DNA from: Akkermansiaceae bacterium
Lineage (GTDB): Bacteria; Verrucomicrobiota; Verrucomicrobiia; Verrucomicrobiales; Akkermansiaceae
DNA length: 64,000 nucleotides
Direction of reading: 5' to 3'
Assembly (NCBI GenBank): GCA_903934285.1
Contig: CAIZNN010000181.1
Span: 1 to 64,000, forward strand
Shown here: positions 52,760 through 61,245 of the stretch, piece by piece
How the letters are laid out: the number at the start of each line of letters is the position of its first letter
Position numbering within the stretch: the stretch's first letter is position 1
Position numbers and translations under genes: made by a program
The notes under the pieces: generated by a model
Databases searched by the model: none
Seen by the model: the letters and a program-made list of their open reading frames with translations, nothing else
What the model was told of the DNA's origin: nothing

Positions 52760-53452
52760 TCATGTTTCGATGACTTCGCCCGCCAGCTCGGGCTTGGCCG
52801 GCTTGACCCGCGCACGCAACAAGCGAACCAGAACAAAGGCGGCCACCAGCACCGCGATGCCGGTGATGGCCATGCCGAACCGACCTTCGAAAACGGCACC
52901 GCTGGTAAGGACGAAACCGACGACAAACACCCCATTGATGGGCACCGAGATAAGGATGTAGGGCAGGAACGGCACCGCCACCAGACCGAGAACGTAATTT
53001 TGCAGGAACAACGGCACTCCCGGAGTCACGCGCAGCAGCACGGTGAGTCTGATGCGGTCCTTATGTTCCAGACTGCGCCAGCGGTCCCAATGCCGCCCTA
53101 ACAGCCGAGCGACCAGCGGGCGCGCCGGACCCGCCGCCACCAGATAGGTCCATGTCATGTTCAGGAACATGGCGCAAACACTCAGCGCGCAACTCTGCCA
53201 ATTGCTGCCCCAGGTCACGCCCGCGAGCACCAGCAAGGCACTGGCTGGACAGCCGAACGCCGGCAGCACCACCAGCGCGGCAAACAGCACGATCGGATAG
53301 GTGCGGCACCATTCAATAACCTGGTCTTTGGCGTGCCACAGCGTGCTGAGGAAATCCGGCCCGCGGCTGAGCCACAGCACCCCCGCGATTCCCGCGCCCG
53401 CCAGCAGAGACGCCAAACCCCAGCGGATTTTGGGGGACAGAGTGTGGAACAT
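52760..53452 (-). CDS. VTT (SNARE-associated/TVP38-TMEM64) family membrane protein
   Basis: A 230-aa protein with around five or six hydrophobic segments, of the VTT/DedA-related family whose members include lipid scramblase-like proteins. Segments: LLAGAGIAGVLWLSRGPDFLS, VLFAALVVLPAFGCPASALLVLAG (about residues 55-78), LNMTWTYLVAAGPARPLVARLLGRHWDRW, RIRLTVLLRVTPGVPLFLQNYVLGLVAVPFLPY (the conserved R-x-x-P-x-x-P segment near residue 140). It lies directly downstream of the UDP-HexNAc dehydrogenase gene. A role in polyprenyl-phosphate recycling is inference. Confidence 0.85.
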   Translation of the reverse strand: MFHTLSPKIRWGLASLLAGAGIAGVLWLSRGPDFLSTLWHAKDQVIEWCRTYPIVLFAALVVLPAFGCPASALLVLAGVTWGSNWQSCALSVCAMFLNMTWTYLVAAGPARPLVARLLGRHWDRWRSLEHKDRIRLTVLLRVTPGVPLFLQNYVLGLVAVPFLPYILISVPINGVFVVGFVLTSGAVFEGRFGMAITGIAVLVAAFVLVRLLRARVKPAKPELAGEVIET

Positions 53453-53480
53453 GACAGACCGGAGTTATGGAAACATCAAA

Positions 53481-53498
53481 CCGCCCCGGGGGGGGCGG
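53481..53498 (-). terminator. GC-rich hairpin downstream of the UDP-HexNAc dehydrogenase gene
   Basis: CCGCCCC (53481-53487) and GGGGCGG (53492-53498) form a perfect 7-bp stem with a 4-nt loop. On the minus strand the sequence TTTGATGTTT follows. It may be an attenuator rather than a strong terminator, since the VTT gene follows in the same direction. A partial copy of the heptamer-repeat hairpin (GAGGCGGGACCGCCTC, near 53510-53525) lies next to it. Confidence 0.45.
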
Positions 53499-53543
53499 CT
53501 GACCCTAACGAGGCGGGACCGCCTCAGACCAAGCAAACCGCGC

Positions 53544-54860
53544 TCAGGCTTTGACCACTTGCCCGGGCTGGGTGGCCACGCTGGCCATCGCGTTGCGCGT
53601 ATCAATGATGAGCCCGGCGTGGGCAGCGAGCAGCGGCAAGTCAAAAGCCGCATGGTGGGTGGCAATGACCACGCAATCCGCGGCGGCGAGCGTCGCCGGA
53701 GTGCACGCCACCGAGCAGGTGCCTGCCCAGTTCTGGTGCTCGCGGGTCGGCCCGATCACCGGCACATGCGGGTCGTGATAGGTGACCTCGGCCCCAAGCT
53801 CGCTGAAGCGGTCTAACAGGGCGAAGGTGGGCGATTCGCGCATGTCATCAACGTTGGCCTTGTAGGCCAGTCCCATGAGCAGGATGCGACTGCCCTTGAC
53901 CGCCTTGCCACGGCAATTGAGGGCCTCCATGGTGCGTTGGACGACATATTCGGGCATCGCCCGGTTGATCTCCCCGGCCAATTCGATGAAGCGGGTGTGC
54001 ACCCCAAACTCGCGCGCTTTCCACGTCAGATAGAACGGATCAATCGGGATGCAATGCCCGCCAAGTCCCGGCCCCGGATAGAACGGCGTGAAGCCGAAGG
54101 GCTTGGTCGATGCCGCCCGGATGACCTCCCAAATATCGATGCCCATGCGGTCGGCGGCTATTTTCAATTCATTGATGAGGCCGATGTTGACCGAGCGATA
54201 GATGTTTTCCAACAATTTGGAAAGCTCGGCCACTTGGGTCGAGGAAACCGGCACGACCCGCTCGAAGGCCGCGCCATACAGCGCAGTGCCGGCTTGCAGG
54301 CAGGCCGCGGTGTGGCCGCCAACCACTTTGGGAATATTGGTCGCGGCAAACTGCGGATTGCCGGGATCCTCGCGCTCCGGCGAATACACGACGAATATGG
54401 CGTCGCCCACTTTGAAGCCGGCCGCCTCGACTCGGGTGACGACCTCTTCCTCGGTGGTGCCAGGATAGGTGGTGCTTTCCAAACTCAGGATTTGGCCGGC
54501 CCGCAGGTGCGGCACCACCGTGTCCAGCGTCGCGGTGACGAAACTCAGATCCGGCTCGAGATGCTCATCAAGCGGGGTGGGCACGCACAAGATGATGGCG
54601 TCGCAGCTACCGATGCGGGAAAAATCGCTGGTGGCATCGAGTTTGCCGGAGCCGCGCGCCGCCGCTACCTGCGCGCTTGGAATGTGTTTGATATAACTCG
54701 TCCCGGCGTGCAGGTGCTCGATTTTCGTGCTGTCGATATCGAAACCAATCACCGCAAACCCCTTGTCGGCATAGGCAAGCACCAGCGGCAGTCCGACGTA
54801 GCCGAGCCCGACGACGCCGATAACAGAGGATTGTGGTTGGATACAGACGGGTTCGGACAT
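53544..54860 (-). CDS. UDP-N-acetylhexosamine 6-dehydrogenase (WbpA/WecC-like)
   Basis: NAD-dependent nucleotide-sugar dehydrogenase of 438 aa that oxidises C6 twice to a uronic acid. Motifs: [24 protein letters not shown] at the N-terminus, [34 protein letters not shown], and the catalytic [18 protein letters not shown] with Cys near residue 270. The C-terminal UDP-binding domain follows with [27 protein letters not shown] in place of the simple ugd form fits the HexNAc-specific branch (WbpA). It heads the second transcription unit: ops element 27 bp upstream, operator-like palindrome about 150 bp upstream. Confidence 0.93.
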   Translation of the reverse strand: MSEPVCIQPQSSVIGVVGLGYVGLPLVLAYADKGFAVIGFDIDSTKIEHLHAGTSYIKHIPSAQVAAARGSGKLDATSDFSRIGSCDAIILCVPTPLDEHLEPDLSFVTATLDTVVPHLRAGQILSLESTTYPGTTEEEVVTRVEAAGFKVGDAIFVVYSPEREDPGNPQFAATNIPKVVGGHTAACLQAGTALYGAAFERVVPVSSTQVAELSKLLENIYRSVNIGLINELKIAADRMGIDIWEVIRAASTKPFGFTPFYPGPGLGGHCIPIDPFYLTWKAREFGVHTRFIELAGEINRAMPEYVVQRTMEALNCRGKAVKGSRILLMGLAYKANVDDMRESPTFALLDRFSELGAEVTYHDPHVPVIGPTREHQNWAGTCSVACTPATLAAADCVVIATHHAAFDLPLLAAHAGLIIDTRNAMASVATQPGQVVKA

Positions 54861-54887
54861 ATGCGGATAAGTGTGGGTAAGGATAAA

Positions 54888-54909
54888 AACGCTACCGCCC
54901 TTGGTCGCT
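54888..54909 (-). promoter_or_regulatory. ops-type antitermination element, copy 2
   Basis: On the minus strand: GACCAAGGGCGGTAGCGT within 54889-54906. It is identical over 21 bp (54889-54909) to the copy at 62612-62632. The ops core GGCGGTAGCGT is followed by T instead of G (11 of 12 positions). It lies 27 bp upstream of the UDP-HexNAc dehydrogenase start, in the leader of the second unit. Confidence 0.9.
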
Positions 54910-55011
54910 TGCGCCAGTCCTGGCGGAAAACCTGAGGGATCAATCGGGAAAATTTGCCACCGCAGCGCCCATCCGGATCACTGCCACGTCAAACTGACAC
55001 GAATTCCCGCC

Positions 55012-55031
55012 TGTTCAATAAAAAATGAACA
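55012..55031. promoter_or_regulatory. Operator-like palindrome, copy 2
   Basis: TGTTCA (55012-55017), 8 AT-only bases, then TGAACA (55026-55031). The same 6-8-6 structure occurs at 63881-63900. It lies between the cysN stop and the dehydrogenase start, about 150 bp upstream of the latter. No U-tract follows on either strand, so a terminator role is unlikely. Confidence 0.75.
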
Positions 55032-55041
55032 AAAAAACCCC

Positions 55042-56286
55042 TCACACAATCATCCCGGCGGCGACCGTTTCGTTGGTGGCGGGATCGATGAGGATGAACG
55101 AGCCGGTTTGCCGGTTGCGGCGGTAGGAATCGTAGAACAACGGGACCGCCGCCCGCAGACAGACGCGACCGATGTCGTTCATCGCAAACCCATCGACGTC
55201 CTCGATTTTGTGGAGCGTGTTGATATCGACGTGATACCGGACCTGTTGGACCACGGCCTTGGTTTCCTGGGTGGTGTGGCGGAGGATGAACTTGGCGCGC
55301 GGCGGCATGGCGCGGGGGGAAAACCAGCACACCATCGCCTCGATGTCCTGGCCGACCTGCGGCGGATTGTTGGCCTTGACCAGCATGTCGCCGCGGGAAA
55401 TGTCGATTTCGTCGGTGAGGGTGAGGCACACCGATTGCGGCGCGAACGCTTCACTGAGCTCCCCCTTGGGGCTATGGATGGCCTTGACGCGGGTGGTGAA
55501 ACCGGACGGCAGCACCGTGACGGCGTCCCCGGGTTTGAAGACCCCACCCGCGACGCGGCCAGCGTAGCCGCGGAAATCATGCCACTCGTCGCTCATCGGG
55601 CGCACCACCCATTGGACCGGGAAGCGCGCCTCGACGTGGTTCTCCTCACCGGCAACATAGACGTTCTCCAGATGATAGAGCAGGGTCGGCCCCTCATACC
55701 ACCCCATGTTTGCGGATTTTTCGACGACATTGTCGCCATTGAGCGCCGAAATGGGAATGAAGACGATTTCGACAATGTTATCCAGGCGCGAGGCAAACTC
55801 ACGAAACTCCTCGATAATCCGATGGTACCCGGCCTCGCTGAAGCCAACCAGATCCATCTTATTGACGGCGACGACGAGGTGCTGGATGCGCAACAAATTG
55901 GCGATGAAGCAGTGCCGCTTGGTCTGCTCGATGACGCCTTTGCGGGCGTCGATGAGAATGATGGCGAGATTGGCCGTGGAGGCGCCGGTCACCATGTTGC
56001 GGGTATATTGGATATGCCCCGGCGTGTCGGCGATGATGAATTTGCGTTTCGGGGTGGCAAAATAGCGATAGGCGACGTCGATGGTGATCCCCTGTTCGCG
56101 CTCGGCCTTGAGACCGTCGGTGAGCAACGCCAGGTTGACGTTGGCGTCGCCGCGCCGCCGCGACGATTCCTCCATGGCCTCAAGTTGATCCTCGAAAATG
56201 GACTTGGAGTCGTAAAGCAAGCGCCCTATCAGGGTGGATTTGCCGTCGTCAACCGAACCGGCGGTGGTGAAGCGGAGGAGGTCCAT
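55042..56286 (-). CDS. cysN: Sulfate adenylyltransferase subunit 1 (GTPase subunit)
   Basis: GTP-driven subunit of ATP sulfurylase, 414 aa. Motifs: LRFTTAGSVDDGKSTLIGRLLYDSK (P-loop), GITIDVAYRYFATPKRKFIIADTPGH (switch II DTPGH), VVAVNKMDLVG, and C-terminal beta-barrel domains ending FILIDPATNETVAAGMIV. There is no fused APS kinase; cysC is separate at 57345. It starts 8 bp after cysD. In the EPS island it probably makes APS/PAPS for sulfation rather than only for cysteine synthesis. Confidence 0.96.
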   Translation of the reverse strand: MDLLRFTTAGSVDDGKSTLIGRLLYDSKSIFEDQLEAMEESSRRRGDANVNLALLTDGLKAEREQGITIDVAYRYFATPKRKFIIADTPGHIQYTRNMVTGASTANLAIILIDARKGVIEQTKRHCFIANLLRIQHLVVAVNKMDLVGFSEAGYHRIIEEFREFASRLDNIVEIVFIPISALNGDNVVEKSANMGWYEGPTLLYHLENVYVAGEENHVEARFPVQWVVRPMSDEWHDFRGYAGRVAGGVFKPGDAVTVLPSGFTTRVKAIHSPKGELSEAFAPQSVCLTLTDEIDISRGDMLVKANNPPQVGQDIEAMVCWFSPRAMPPRAKFILRHTTQETKAVVQQVRYHVDINTLHKIEDVDGFAMNDIGRVCLRAAVPLFYDSYRRNRQTGSFILIDPATNETVAAGMIV

Positions 56287-56294
56287 GGGTGAGT

Positions 56295-57200
56295 CTAAAA
56301 GTAACCTTCTTTCTTCCGGTCTTCCATCGCGGTTTCGGAGCGCTTGTCGTCGGAGCGGGTGCCGCGTTCGGTTTGCCGCGCGGCGGCCACCTCGGCGATG
56401 ACTTCGTCGAGATTGGAAGCTGTGGATTCAACCGCCCCGGTGCAGGTGGCATCGCCAATGGTCCGGAAGCGCACCACCCGCGAGGCGGCGGTTTCGTGGC
56501 TCTGGGGTTTGAGGAATTCAGTGACCGCCAGCAGCATGCCGTTGCGTTGGAAAACCTCGCGGTTATGGGCAAAGTAAATCGATGGCAGCGGGATCTCCTC
56601 ACGTTTCATATACATCCATATATCCATCTCGGTGAAGTTGGAGAGCGGGAAGATGCGGAAGTGCTCACCGGGATTTTTGCGACCGTTGAACAAGTTCCAG
56701 AGTTCCGGGCGCTGGTTTTTCGGATCCCACTGGCCGAAATCATCCCGATGCGAGAAAAACCGCTCTTTGGCGCGGGCCTTTTCCTCGTCGCGGCGCCCGC
56801 CGCCCAGGCACGCATCATATTGGTGTTGCTCGATGGTATCGAGCAAGGTGACGGTTTGCAGTTTGTTGCGCGAGGCACCCGGCCCGGTCTCTTCGACCAC
56901 CCGCCCCCGATCTATCGACTCCTGCACCGATCCGACAATCAGTCGGGCCGCCAGCAGCACGACAAATTCGTCGCGATACGCCATGGTCTCAGCAAAATTG
57001 TGCCCAGTATCAACGTGCACCAGCGGAAAAGGCATGCGCGCCGGCCAAAACGCTTTGCGCGCCAGCCATGCCATCACAATCGAGTCCTTGCCCCCCGAAA
57101 ACAACAGCGCTGGTTTCTCAAATTGCGCGGCTGCCTCCCGAAGCACGAAAATCGCTTCGGCTTCAAGTTGGTCAAGGTGACTGAATCGGTAATTGGACAT
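56295..57200 (-). CDS. cysD: Sulfate adenylyltransferase subunit 2 (ATP pyrophosphatase subunit)
   Basis: Catalytic subunit of ATP sulfurylase, 301 aa with the ATG at 57200 (MSNYRFSHLDQLEAEAIFVL). The PP-loop is ALLFSGGKDSIVMAWLARKAF (about residues 31-51). HVDTGHNFAETMAYRDEF, DACLGGGRRDEEKARAKERFFSHRD, NPGEHFRIFPLSNFTEMDIW and IPLPSIYFAHNREVF are all typical CysD segments. It is paired with cysN (8 bp gap) and downstream of cysC. Confidence 0.97.
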   Translation of the reverse strand: MSNYRFSHLDQLEAEAIFVLREAAAQFEKPALLFSGGKDSIVMAWLARKAFWPARMPFPLVHVDTGHNFAETMAYRDEFVVLLAARLIVGSVQESIDRGRVVEETGPGASRNKLQTVTLLDTIEQHQYDACLGGGRRDEEKARAKERFFSHRDDFGQWDPKNQRPELWNLFNGRKNPGEHFRIFPLSNFTEMDIWMYMKREEIPLPSIYFAHNREVFQRNGMLLAVTEFLKPQSHETAASRVVRFRTIGDATCTGAVESTASNLDEVIAEVAAARQTERGTRSDDKRSETAMEDRKKEGYF

Positions 57201-57310
57201 GGGGCGTGGGGCAACCAGCAGGAGGGGCACTGCGACCGCAGTTGGCTAACCACGGCGCCGCCCAAACTAGGGCCCCGCTGCGCTCCCGTCAAGAAATAAT
57301 AGGTTTGTAG

Positions 57311-57334
57311 ATCAGTTTAATATAGTATACTGAT
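57311..57334. promoter_or_regulatory. AT-rich inverted repeat upstream of cysD
   Basis: ATCAGT (57311-57316) and ACTGAT (57329-57334) flank a 12-bp AT-rich core containing TATAGTATA. It lies in the 144-bp gap between cysC and cysD. On the minus strand TATACT is a good -10 candidate, so this could be an internal promoter with an operator. Confidence 0.4.
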
Positions 57335-57344
57335 TCACAACGAG

Positions 57345-57944
57345 TTACAACTCCGGATTGATGGAAATCCGGTCGGTGATGGCTTCGAGGAGCTCAAACG
57401 CGGCGTCCTGCACCGAGGAGGTCTCGGTATTGAGGACGAGCGCGGGGTTTTGCGGAGGCTCGAACGACCCGTCCTTGCCGGTGAAATGCGCGATCTCGCC
57501 CCGGGCCGCCTTGGCGTAGAGACCTTTCACGTCACGCTTTTCGCAAGTGGCATAGGACGCTTCGACGTAGACCTCGAACAAATCCGCGCCGAGCAGACCG
57601 CGCACCAAGTCGCGGAGTTCGCCGCGCGGGGTGATGGCAGAGACAAAGGTGATGATCCCCTGCGACACAAACAATTTAGCCGTCTCGGCAATCCGGCGGA
57701 TGTTTTCCAGCCGGTCCTCGTCGCTGAACCCCAGGTTTGAATTCAGCCCGCTACGCAGGTTGTCGCCATCCAGAATAACGGTGACGCGACCTTGCTGGTA
57801 CAAAACGCGCTCCGCGGCATTGGCGATGGTCGACTTGCCGGACCCGGACAGCCCACAAAGCCATACCACAATGCCACGCTGGCGCAGCAGCACCTGCTTG
57901 TCGTGGCGATTGAGGAAGCGGTGGAACTCAGGGTGGATGTTCAT
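57345..57944 (-). CDS. cysC: Adenylyl-sulfate kinase
   Basis: Phosphorylates APS to PAPS. 199 aa, normal for a stand-alone APS kinase. Motifs: GIVVWLCGLSGSGKSTIANAAERVL (P-loop), VILDGDNLRSGLNSNLGFSDEDRLENIRRIAE, VSAITPRGELRDLVRGLLGADLFEVYVEA, and RDVKGLYAKAARGEIAHFTGKDGSFEPPQNPALVLNTE. Together with cysD and cysN it gives a complete sulfate-to-PAPS route inside the EPS island. Confidence 0.97.
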   Translation of the reverse strand: MNIHPEFHRFLNRHDKQVLLRQRGIVVWLCGLSGSGKSTIANAAERVLYQQGRVTVILDGDNLRSGLNSNLGFSDEDRLENIRRIAETAKLFVSQGIITFVSAITPRGELRDLVRGLLGADLFEVYVEASYATCEKRDVKGLYAKAARGEIAHFTGKDGSFEPPQNPALVLNTETSSVQDAAFELLEAITDRISINPEL

Positions 57945-58039
57945 AAGAAAATCGGAAGAGAGAGTGGATGCTCTGAATGGCGCAAGGACGGAAGCTCCGA
58001 ATGGCCGCAGCAGCTGCTGTCGGGGAGTGGGTGGGACGT

Positions 58040-58831
58040 TCAGACGTTGCGACTTTCAGACCCTCCAACCCGCCGCAACATATCACGAAAAACGTGATAG
58101 AGAAAGAGGCAATTGTAAGTTAAGTAACGCCGGAACAGCCGCCGGGGCTCCATGCAGAGCCGGTAGAGCCATTCCAGCCCCAGCCGCTGCACGAGCGCCG
58201 GAGCCTGGTTGACTTCGCCGGCGTGAAACGCGAAGGCCGCCCCAATCGCAAAGTAAACCCCGGGAGGCAGGCGCTCCTTGTGCCTGGCGATCCATTGCTC
58301 CTGCCGCGGGCAGCCGAGCCCAACCCAGATCAGATTGGCGTCGGCCGCGCGGATTCGTTGGCAAATCCGCTCAAACTCGTCCGCTGGCCAGTCGCCAAAA
58401 GGCGGCGCATAGGTGCCGCCAATGACGGCACCCGGAAAGCGTGACGCAAAAACTGCCGTGAGCTTGCTCAGCGTGGCCGGTTTCCCGCCTAACAAAAAAT
58501 GCCGCAACTCCCCCACCCCGGCGCTGGCTTTGAGTACTTCCAGCATCAAGCTGGGACCGTACACGCGGTCGCGGAGTTTCTCCGCCGCCGCCAGACGCGA
58601 GTTGACCGCCCACAGCAAGGGCATGCCGTCGGGACAAATCAGATCAAAGCGCTCCATGGCTTGACCAAAGGCAACATCCGTGCGCGCCAGCGCGGCCACA
58701 TGGGTATTGGCGGCTGCCACCGCATAGGCGCGCTCACCCGTCCCGGCGCGCTCAATCGCCCATGCCACCGCGCCCGCGTAATCGGTCGCAGCAATCGGCA
58801 AGCCAATGACTGGAATGGTTCGCATACCCAT
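58040..58831 (-). CDS. WecG/TagA/CpsF family glycosyltransferase (GT26)
   Basis: Inverting transferase of a HexNAc-type sugar to a lipid-linked acceptor. The start at 58831 gives MGMRTIPVIGLPIAATDYAGA and about 263 aa; the preceding 120 residues in the frame open with a TTG and overlap the next gene, so they were rejected. Motifs: VAAANTHVAALARTD, FDLICPDGMPLLWAV, FLLGGKPATLSKL, IWVGLGCPRQEQWIARHKERL and AFAFHAGEVNQAPALVQRLGLEWLYRL. The family signature GxPxQE is present as GCPRQE. It could use a HexNAc uronic acid made by the dehydrogenase at 53544, as WecG does. Confidence 0.93.
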   Translation of the reverse strand: MGMRTIPVIGLPIAATDYAGAVAWAIERAGTGERAYAVAAANTHVAALARTDVAFGQAMERFDLICPDGMPLLWAVNSRLAAAEKLRDRVYGPSLMLEVLKASAGVGELRHFLLGGKPATLSKLTAVFASRFPGAVIGGTYAPPFGDWPADEFERICQRIRAADANLIWVGLGCPRQEQWIARHKERLPPGVYFAIGAAFAFHAGEVNQAPALVQRLGLEWLYRLCMEPRRLFRRYLTYNCLFLYHVFRDMLRRVGGSESRNV

Positions 58832-58925
58832 CAATTCGCCGGAATCCCGCGGGGCGGCACGCGCCCACTTATTTGCCCGCATGGGCGCTGCAGAGGTGCG
58901 GCGCACGGGCCGCGCACCAGCTGCC

Positions 58926-60008
58926 TCACACCCGGCAGAACGGTTCGACCGCGCGGAGATTGGCGTTGCCAGCCAGCGCCTGTGTCCGCAGCTCCGGCTC
59001 GTCAAACAGATAGAGCGCGTAGCCGCCGTGGCCCCCCCCACAATATTTGCAGGCAAGCGCTCCGGGCAGCGGCGGCAATGGTTCCATCCCCTCGTCAAGT
59101 TGGCTTTGATGATAGACCGACATCCCTTCAGCCAGACGCTGCCAATCGGCATGCAATGCCCCCTCCCGGGCAATGCGTGCCGACTCGGCAATCCGCCCGT
59201 AATCCCGCGGATGGTTCGCCACGCTGGGGGTGTCGTGAGGTTTGCCAGTCCACAGGATGGCCAGGCACCCTGTTAGAAAATCCCCGTTCCGCTTGAAGTC
59301 AAGCACCGGAGTGTTGCCGGAACGCCAGACACACAGGCCGGTCTCGCGAATCACCGCCGGATCCTGCCAGCCCACTCCCAGACCAAACTCCGAATCGACC
59401 CCATCACGACCGTTGAGCAGCGCCCACGCACCGCTGCCACCCAGGCCGGCCTGCTTCTCATAGGGCCATTCGCGCAGTGACACCAGCGGTGAAATGGCAC
59501 AGTTGACGATGAACTCGCCTGGCCGCGCAAAACGCGGCACATCCAACCACCCACCGGCAAAATCGACGCGCAGCGGCGCCTCGGTGGGCGCCTGCACCCA
59601 GCGCACAATCGAACTGGTGGAAACCGGTTCAAACCGCGGCGGGGTCTTGGGCAGCACCGTGTATTGAGCACCCACCCGGGCGCACAGCTCGCGCTTGACC
59701 TCGCCGTATTTGTCGTCCTCGGTGACGATGAGGAAATCCGGGCGAATGCGCAGGAAATCCTCCGCGAAATCCAATCCTTCCTGGTGCCCCTGGGTGACAA
59801 TCACCTCGTCGATCATACGCAGGCCCATCAGCAGGGCGCGCTTGTGATCATCGGGAATCGACGGCTTGCGGCGCTTGTGGTGCCACAGCACCTCGGCGGA
59901 GGCAAACGAGACAATCAGATAATCCCCCAACGCCCGCGCCTCTTCAAAAAACTGCAGGTGGCCGGCGTGGAGGATGTCGTAACATCCTGAAACAAATACT
60001 TTTTTCAT
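58926..60008 (-). CDS. Bifunctional nucleotidyltransferase/GHMP-type sugar kinase
   Basis: A 360-aa fusion. Residues 1 to about 138 form a cytidylyltransferase-like domain: KKVFVSGCYDILHAGHLQFF with the HAGH signature at 14-17, and a TSSIVRW segment (131-137) in the position of the usual SSTxI motif. Residues about 144-360 look like a GHMP kinase. Motif 1 is PLRVDFAGGWLDVPRF (145-160), motif 2 is GLGGSGAWALLNG (188-200, phosphate loop), and CGGGHGGYALYLF near residue 323 is motif 3. The kinase part is short (about 215 aa versus 300 or more). The order is the reverse of HldE (kinase first, PfkB-type), and the kinase belongs to a different fold. It may activate a sugar to an NDP form. Confidence 0.85.
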   Translation of the reverse strand: MKKVFVSGCYDILHAGHLQFFEEARALGDYLIVSFASAEVLWHHKRRKPSIPDDHKRALLMGLRMIDEVIVTQGHQEGLDFAEDFLRIRPDFLIVTEDDKYGEVKRELCARVGAQYTVLPKTPPRFEPVSTSSIVRWVQAPTEAPLRVDFAGGWLDVPRFARPGEFIVNCAISPLVSLREWPYEKQAGLGGSGAWALLNGRDGVDSEFGLGVGWQDPAVIRETGLCVWRSGNTPVLDFKRNGDFLTGCLAILWTGKPHDTPSVANHPRDYGRIAESARIAREGALHADWQRLAEGMSVYHQSQLDEGMEPLPPLPGALACKYCGGGHGGYALYLFDEPELRTQALAGNANLRAVEPFCRV

Positions 60009-60058
60009 GTGGATTACTCTTGGGCTGCGATGAGCGCGGGAATTTCAGCAATTTGGAT

Positions 60059-61219
60059 TCAAGGGTGCAGCCAGTCCGCGATGGCGGCTATGACTTCGTC
60101 GCATTGGGCGGCGCTCAATTCCGGATAGACCGGAATGCTCAGCACCTCGCCGGTAAGGGATTCAGACACCGGACATGCCTGGATCGCGTGGGCCGGCAAT
60201 TGCTTGAAACATGCCTGCTGATGGAGTGCCACCGGATAGTAAATCTCACAGCCAATGCCACGCGCCGTGAGGTGGCTCTTGAGCGCATCACGCCGGCCCG
60301 GCCCTGGCACCCGCAGCGTGAACTGATTCCAGACGTGCCCCCGGTCGGCCGCAGCCTGCGGCAGCACGATCCGCGCCGCCTCGCCGCCATCGCCGGCCAG
60401 CGCCTGGCCGACCCCGGGCAACCGCGACAACCGCGCGATGTAGTCCGTGGCGTTGGCGACCCGGCCGGCAGTATAGGCTCCAAGGTGCCGCAGCTTCACC
60501 CGCAACAGGGCGCACTGGAGTGCATCCATCCGGAAGTTGGCACCCACCGTCGCATGATAATAGCGCGGATGCATGCCATGATTGCGAATCCGCCGGAGTT
60601 GTTCCGCCACCTCCCCATCCTGCGTCGTGACCAATCCACCATCACCAAATCCTCCCAGATTCTTCGACGGGAAAAAACTGAAGCATCCCATCGCACCGAG
60701 CGTGCCGCAACCGCGGCCTTGATAGGTGGCGCCGATCGCTTGCGCCACATCCTCAATGACGCGCAGCCCGTGGGCCGCGGCAAAAGCGCCGAGGCCAGCC
60801 ATGTCTGCCGCCTGGCCGAACAAATGCACCGGCACGATCGCTTTGGTCCGCGGCGTGAGACGGGCCGCCGCGGACTCGAGGTCAAGATTGAAGCTGACCG
60901 GGCAGACATCGCAAAACACCGGAATGGCCCCGGTCCGCGCAATGCACCCGGCGGTTGCGAAAAACGTGAACGCCGGACATAGCACCTCATCCCCCGGCCC
61001 GATGCCAAGGGCCATGAAGGCCGCCAACAGCGCGTCGGTGCCCGATGACATCGACACCGCATGCCCGGCACCGATGACTGCCGCGCATTCCGCTTCAAAC
61101 GCCTCCACTTCGTCGCCGAGTATGAAGCGCCCCGTGCGGAGCACTCGGCTGAAGGCCGCGGTGAGTTCCTCTTCCAGCGGGTGATTCTGGGCATTGACGT
61201 CAAGCAGTGGGACGGGCAT
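60059..61219 (-). CDS. DegT/DnrJ/EryC1/StrS family PLP-dependent sugar aminotransferase
   Basis: Transaminase acting on a keto-sugar nucleotide, 386 aa. The start at 61219 gives MPVPLLDVNAQNHPLEEELTAAFSRVL. Features: MSSGTDALLAAFMALGIGPGDEV, FCDVCPVSFNLDLESAAARLTPRT, IVPVHLFGQAADM, VIEDVAQAIGATYQG, and the PLP lysine in FSFFPSKNLGGFGDGG (about residue 180). NFRMDALQCALLRVKL and the C-terminal substrate segment are also normal. It sits between Glf and the nucleotidyltransferase/kinase fusion; all three are precursor-synthesis genes. The amino sugar made is unknown. Confidence 0.94.
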   Translation of the reverse strand: MPVPLLDVNAQNHPLEEELTAAFSRVLRTGRFILGDEVEAFEAECAAVIGAGHAVSMSSGTDALLAAFMALGIGPGDEVLCPAFTFFATAGCIARTGAIPVFCDVCPVSFNLDLESAAARLTPRTKAIVPVHLFGQAADMAGLGAFAAAHGLRVIEDVAQAIGATYQGRGCGTLGAMGCFSFFPSKNLGGFGDGGLVTTQDGEVAEQLRRIRNHGMHPRYYHATVGANFRMDALQCALLRVKLRHLGAYTAGRVANATDYIARLSRLPGVGQALAGDGGEAARIVLPQAAADRGHVWNQFTLRVPGPGRRDALKSHLTARGIGCEIYYPVALHQQACFKQLPAHAIQACPVSESLTGEVLSIPVYPELSAAQCDEVIAAIADWLHP

Positions 61220-61245
61220 GGGATGATCGATTGTTAGTTTGAATC

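Noticed and set aside
55012..55031. Reading the TGTTCA/TGAACA palindromes as terminators of cysN or of the gene upstream of the regulator
   Set aside because: Neither is followed by a U-tract on the relevant strand (GGCGGG or GCCCG follows), the stems are AT-rich and short, and the first overlaps a plausible promoter.
58832..59191. N-terminal extension of the WecG-like protein to 59191
   Set aside because: That frame opens with TTG, overlaps the nucleotidyltransferase/kinase gene and is not WecG-like; the family N-terminus begins at about 58831.
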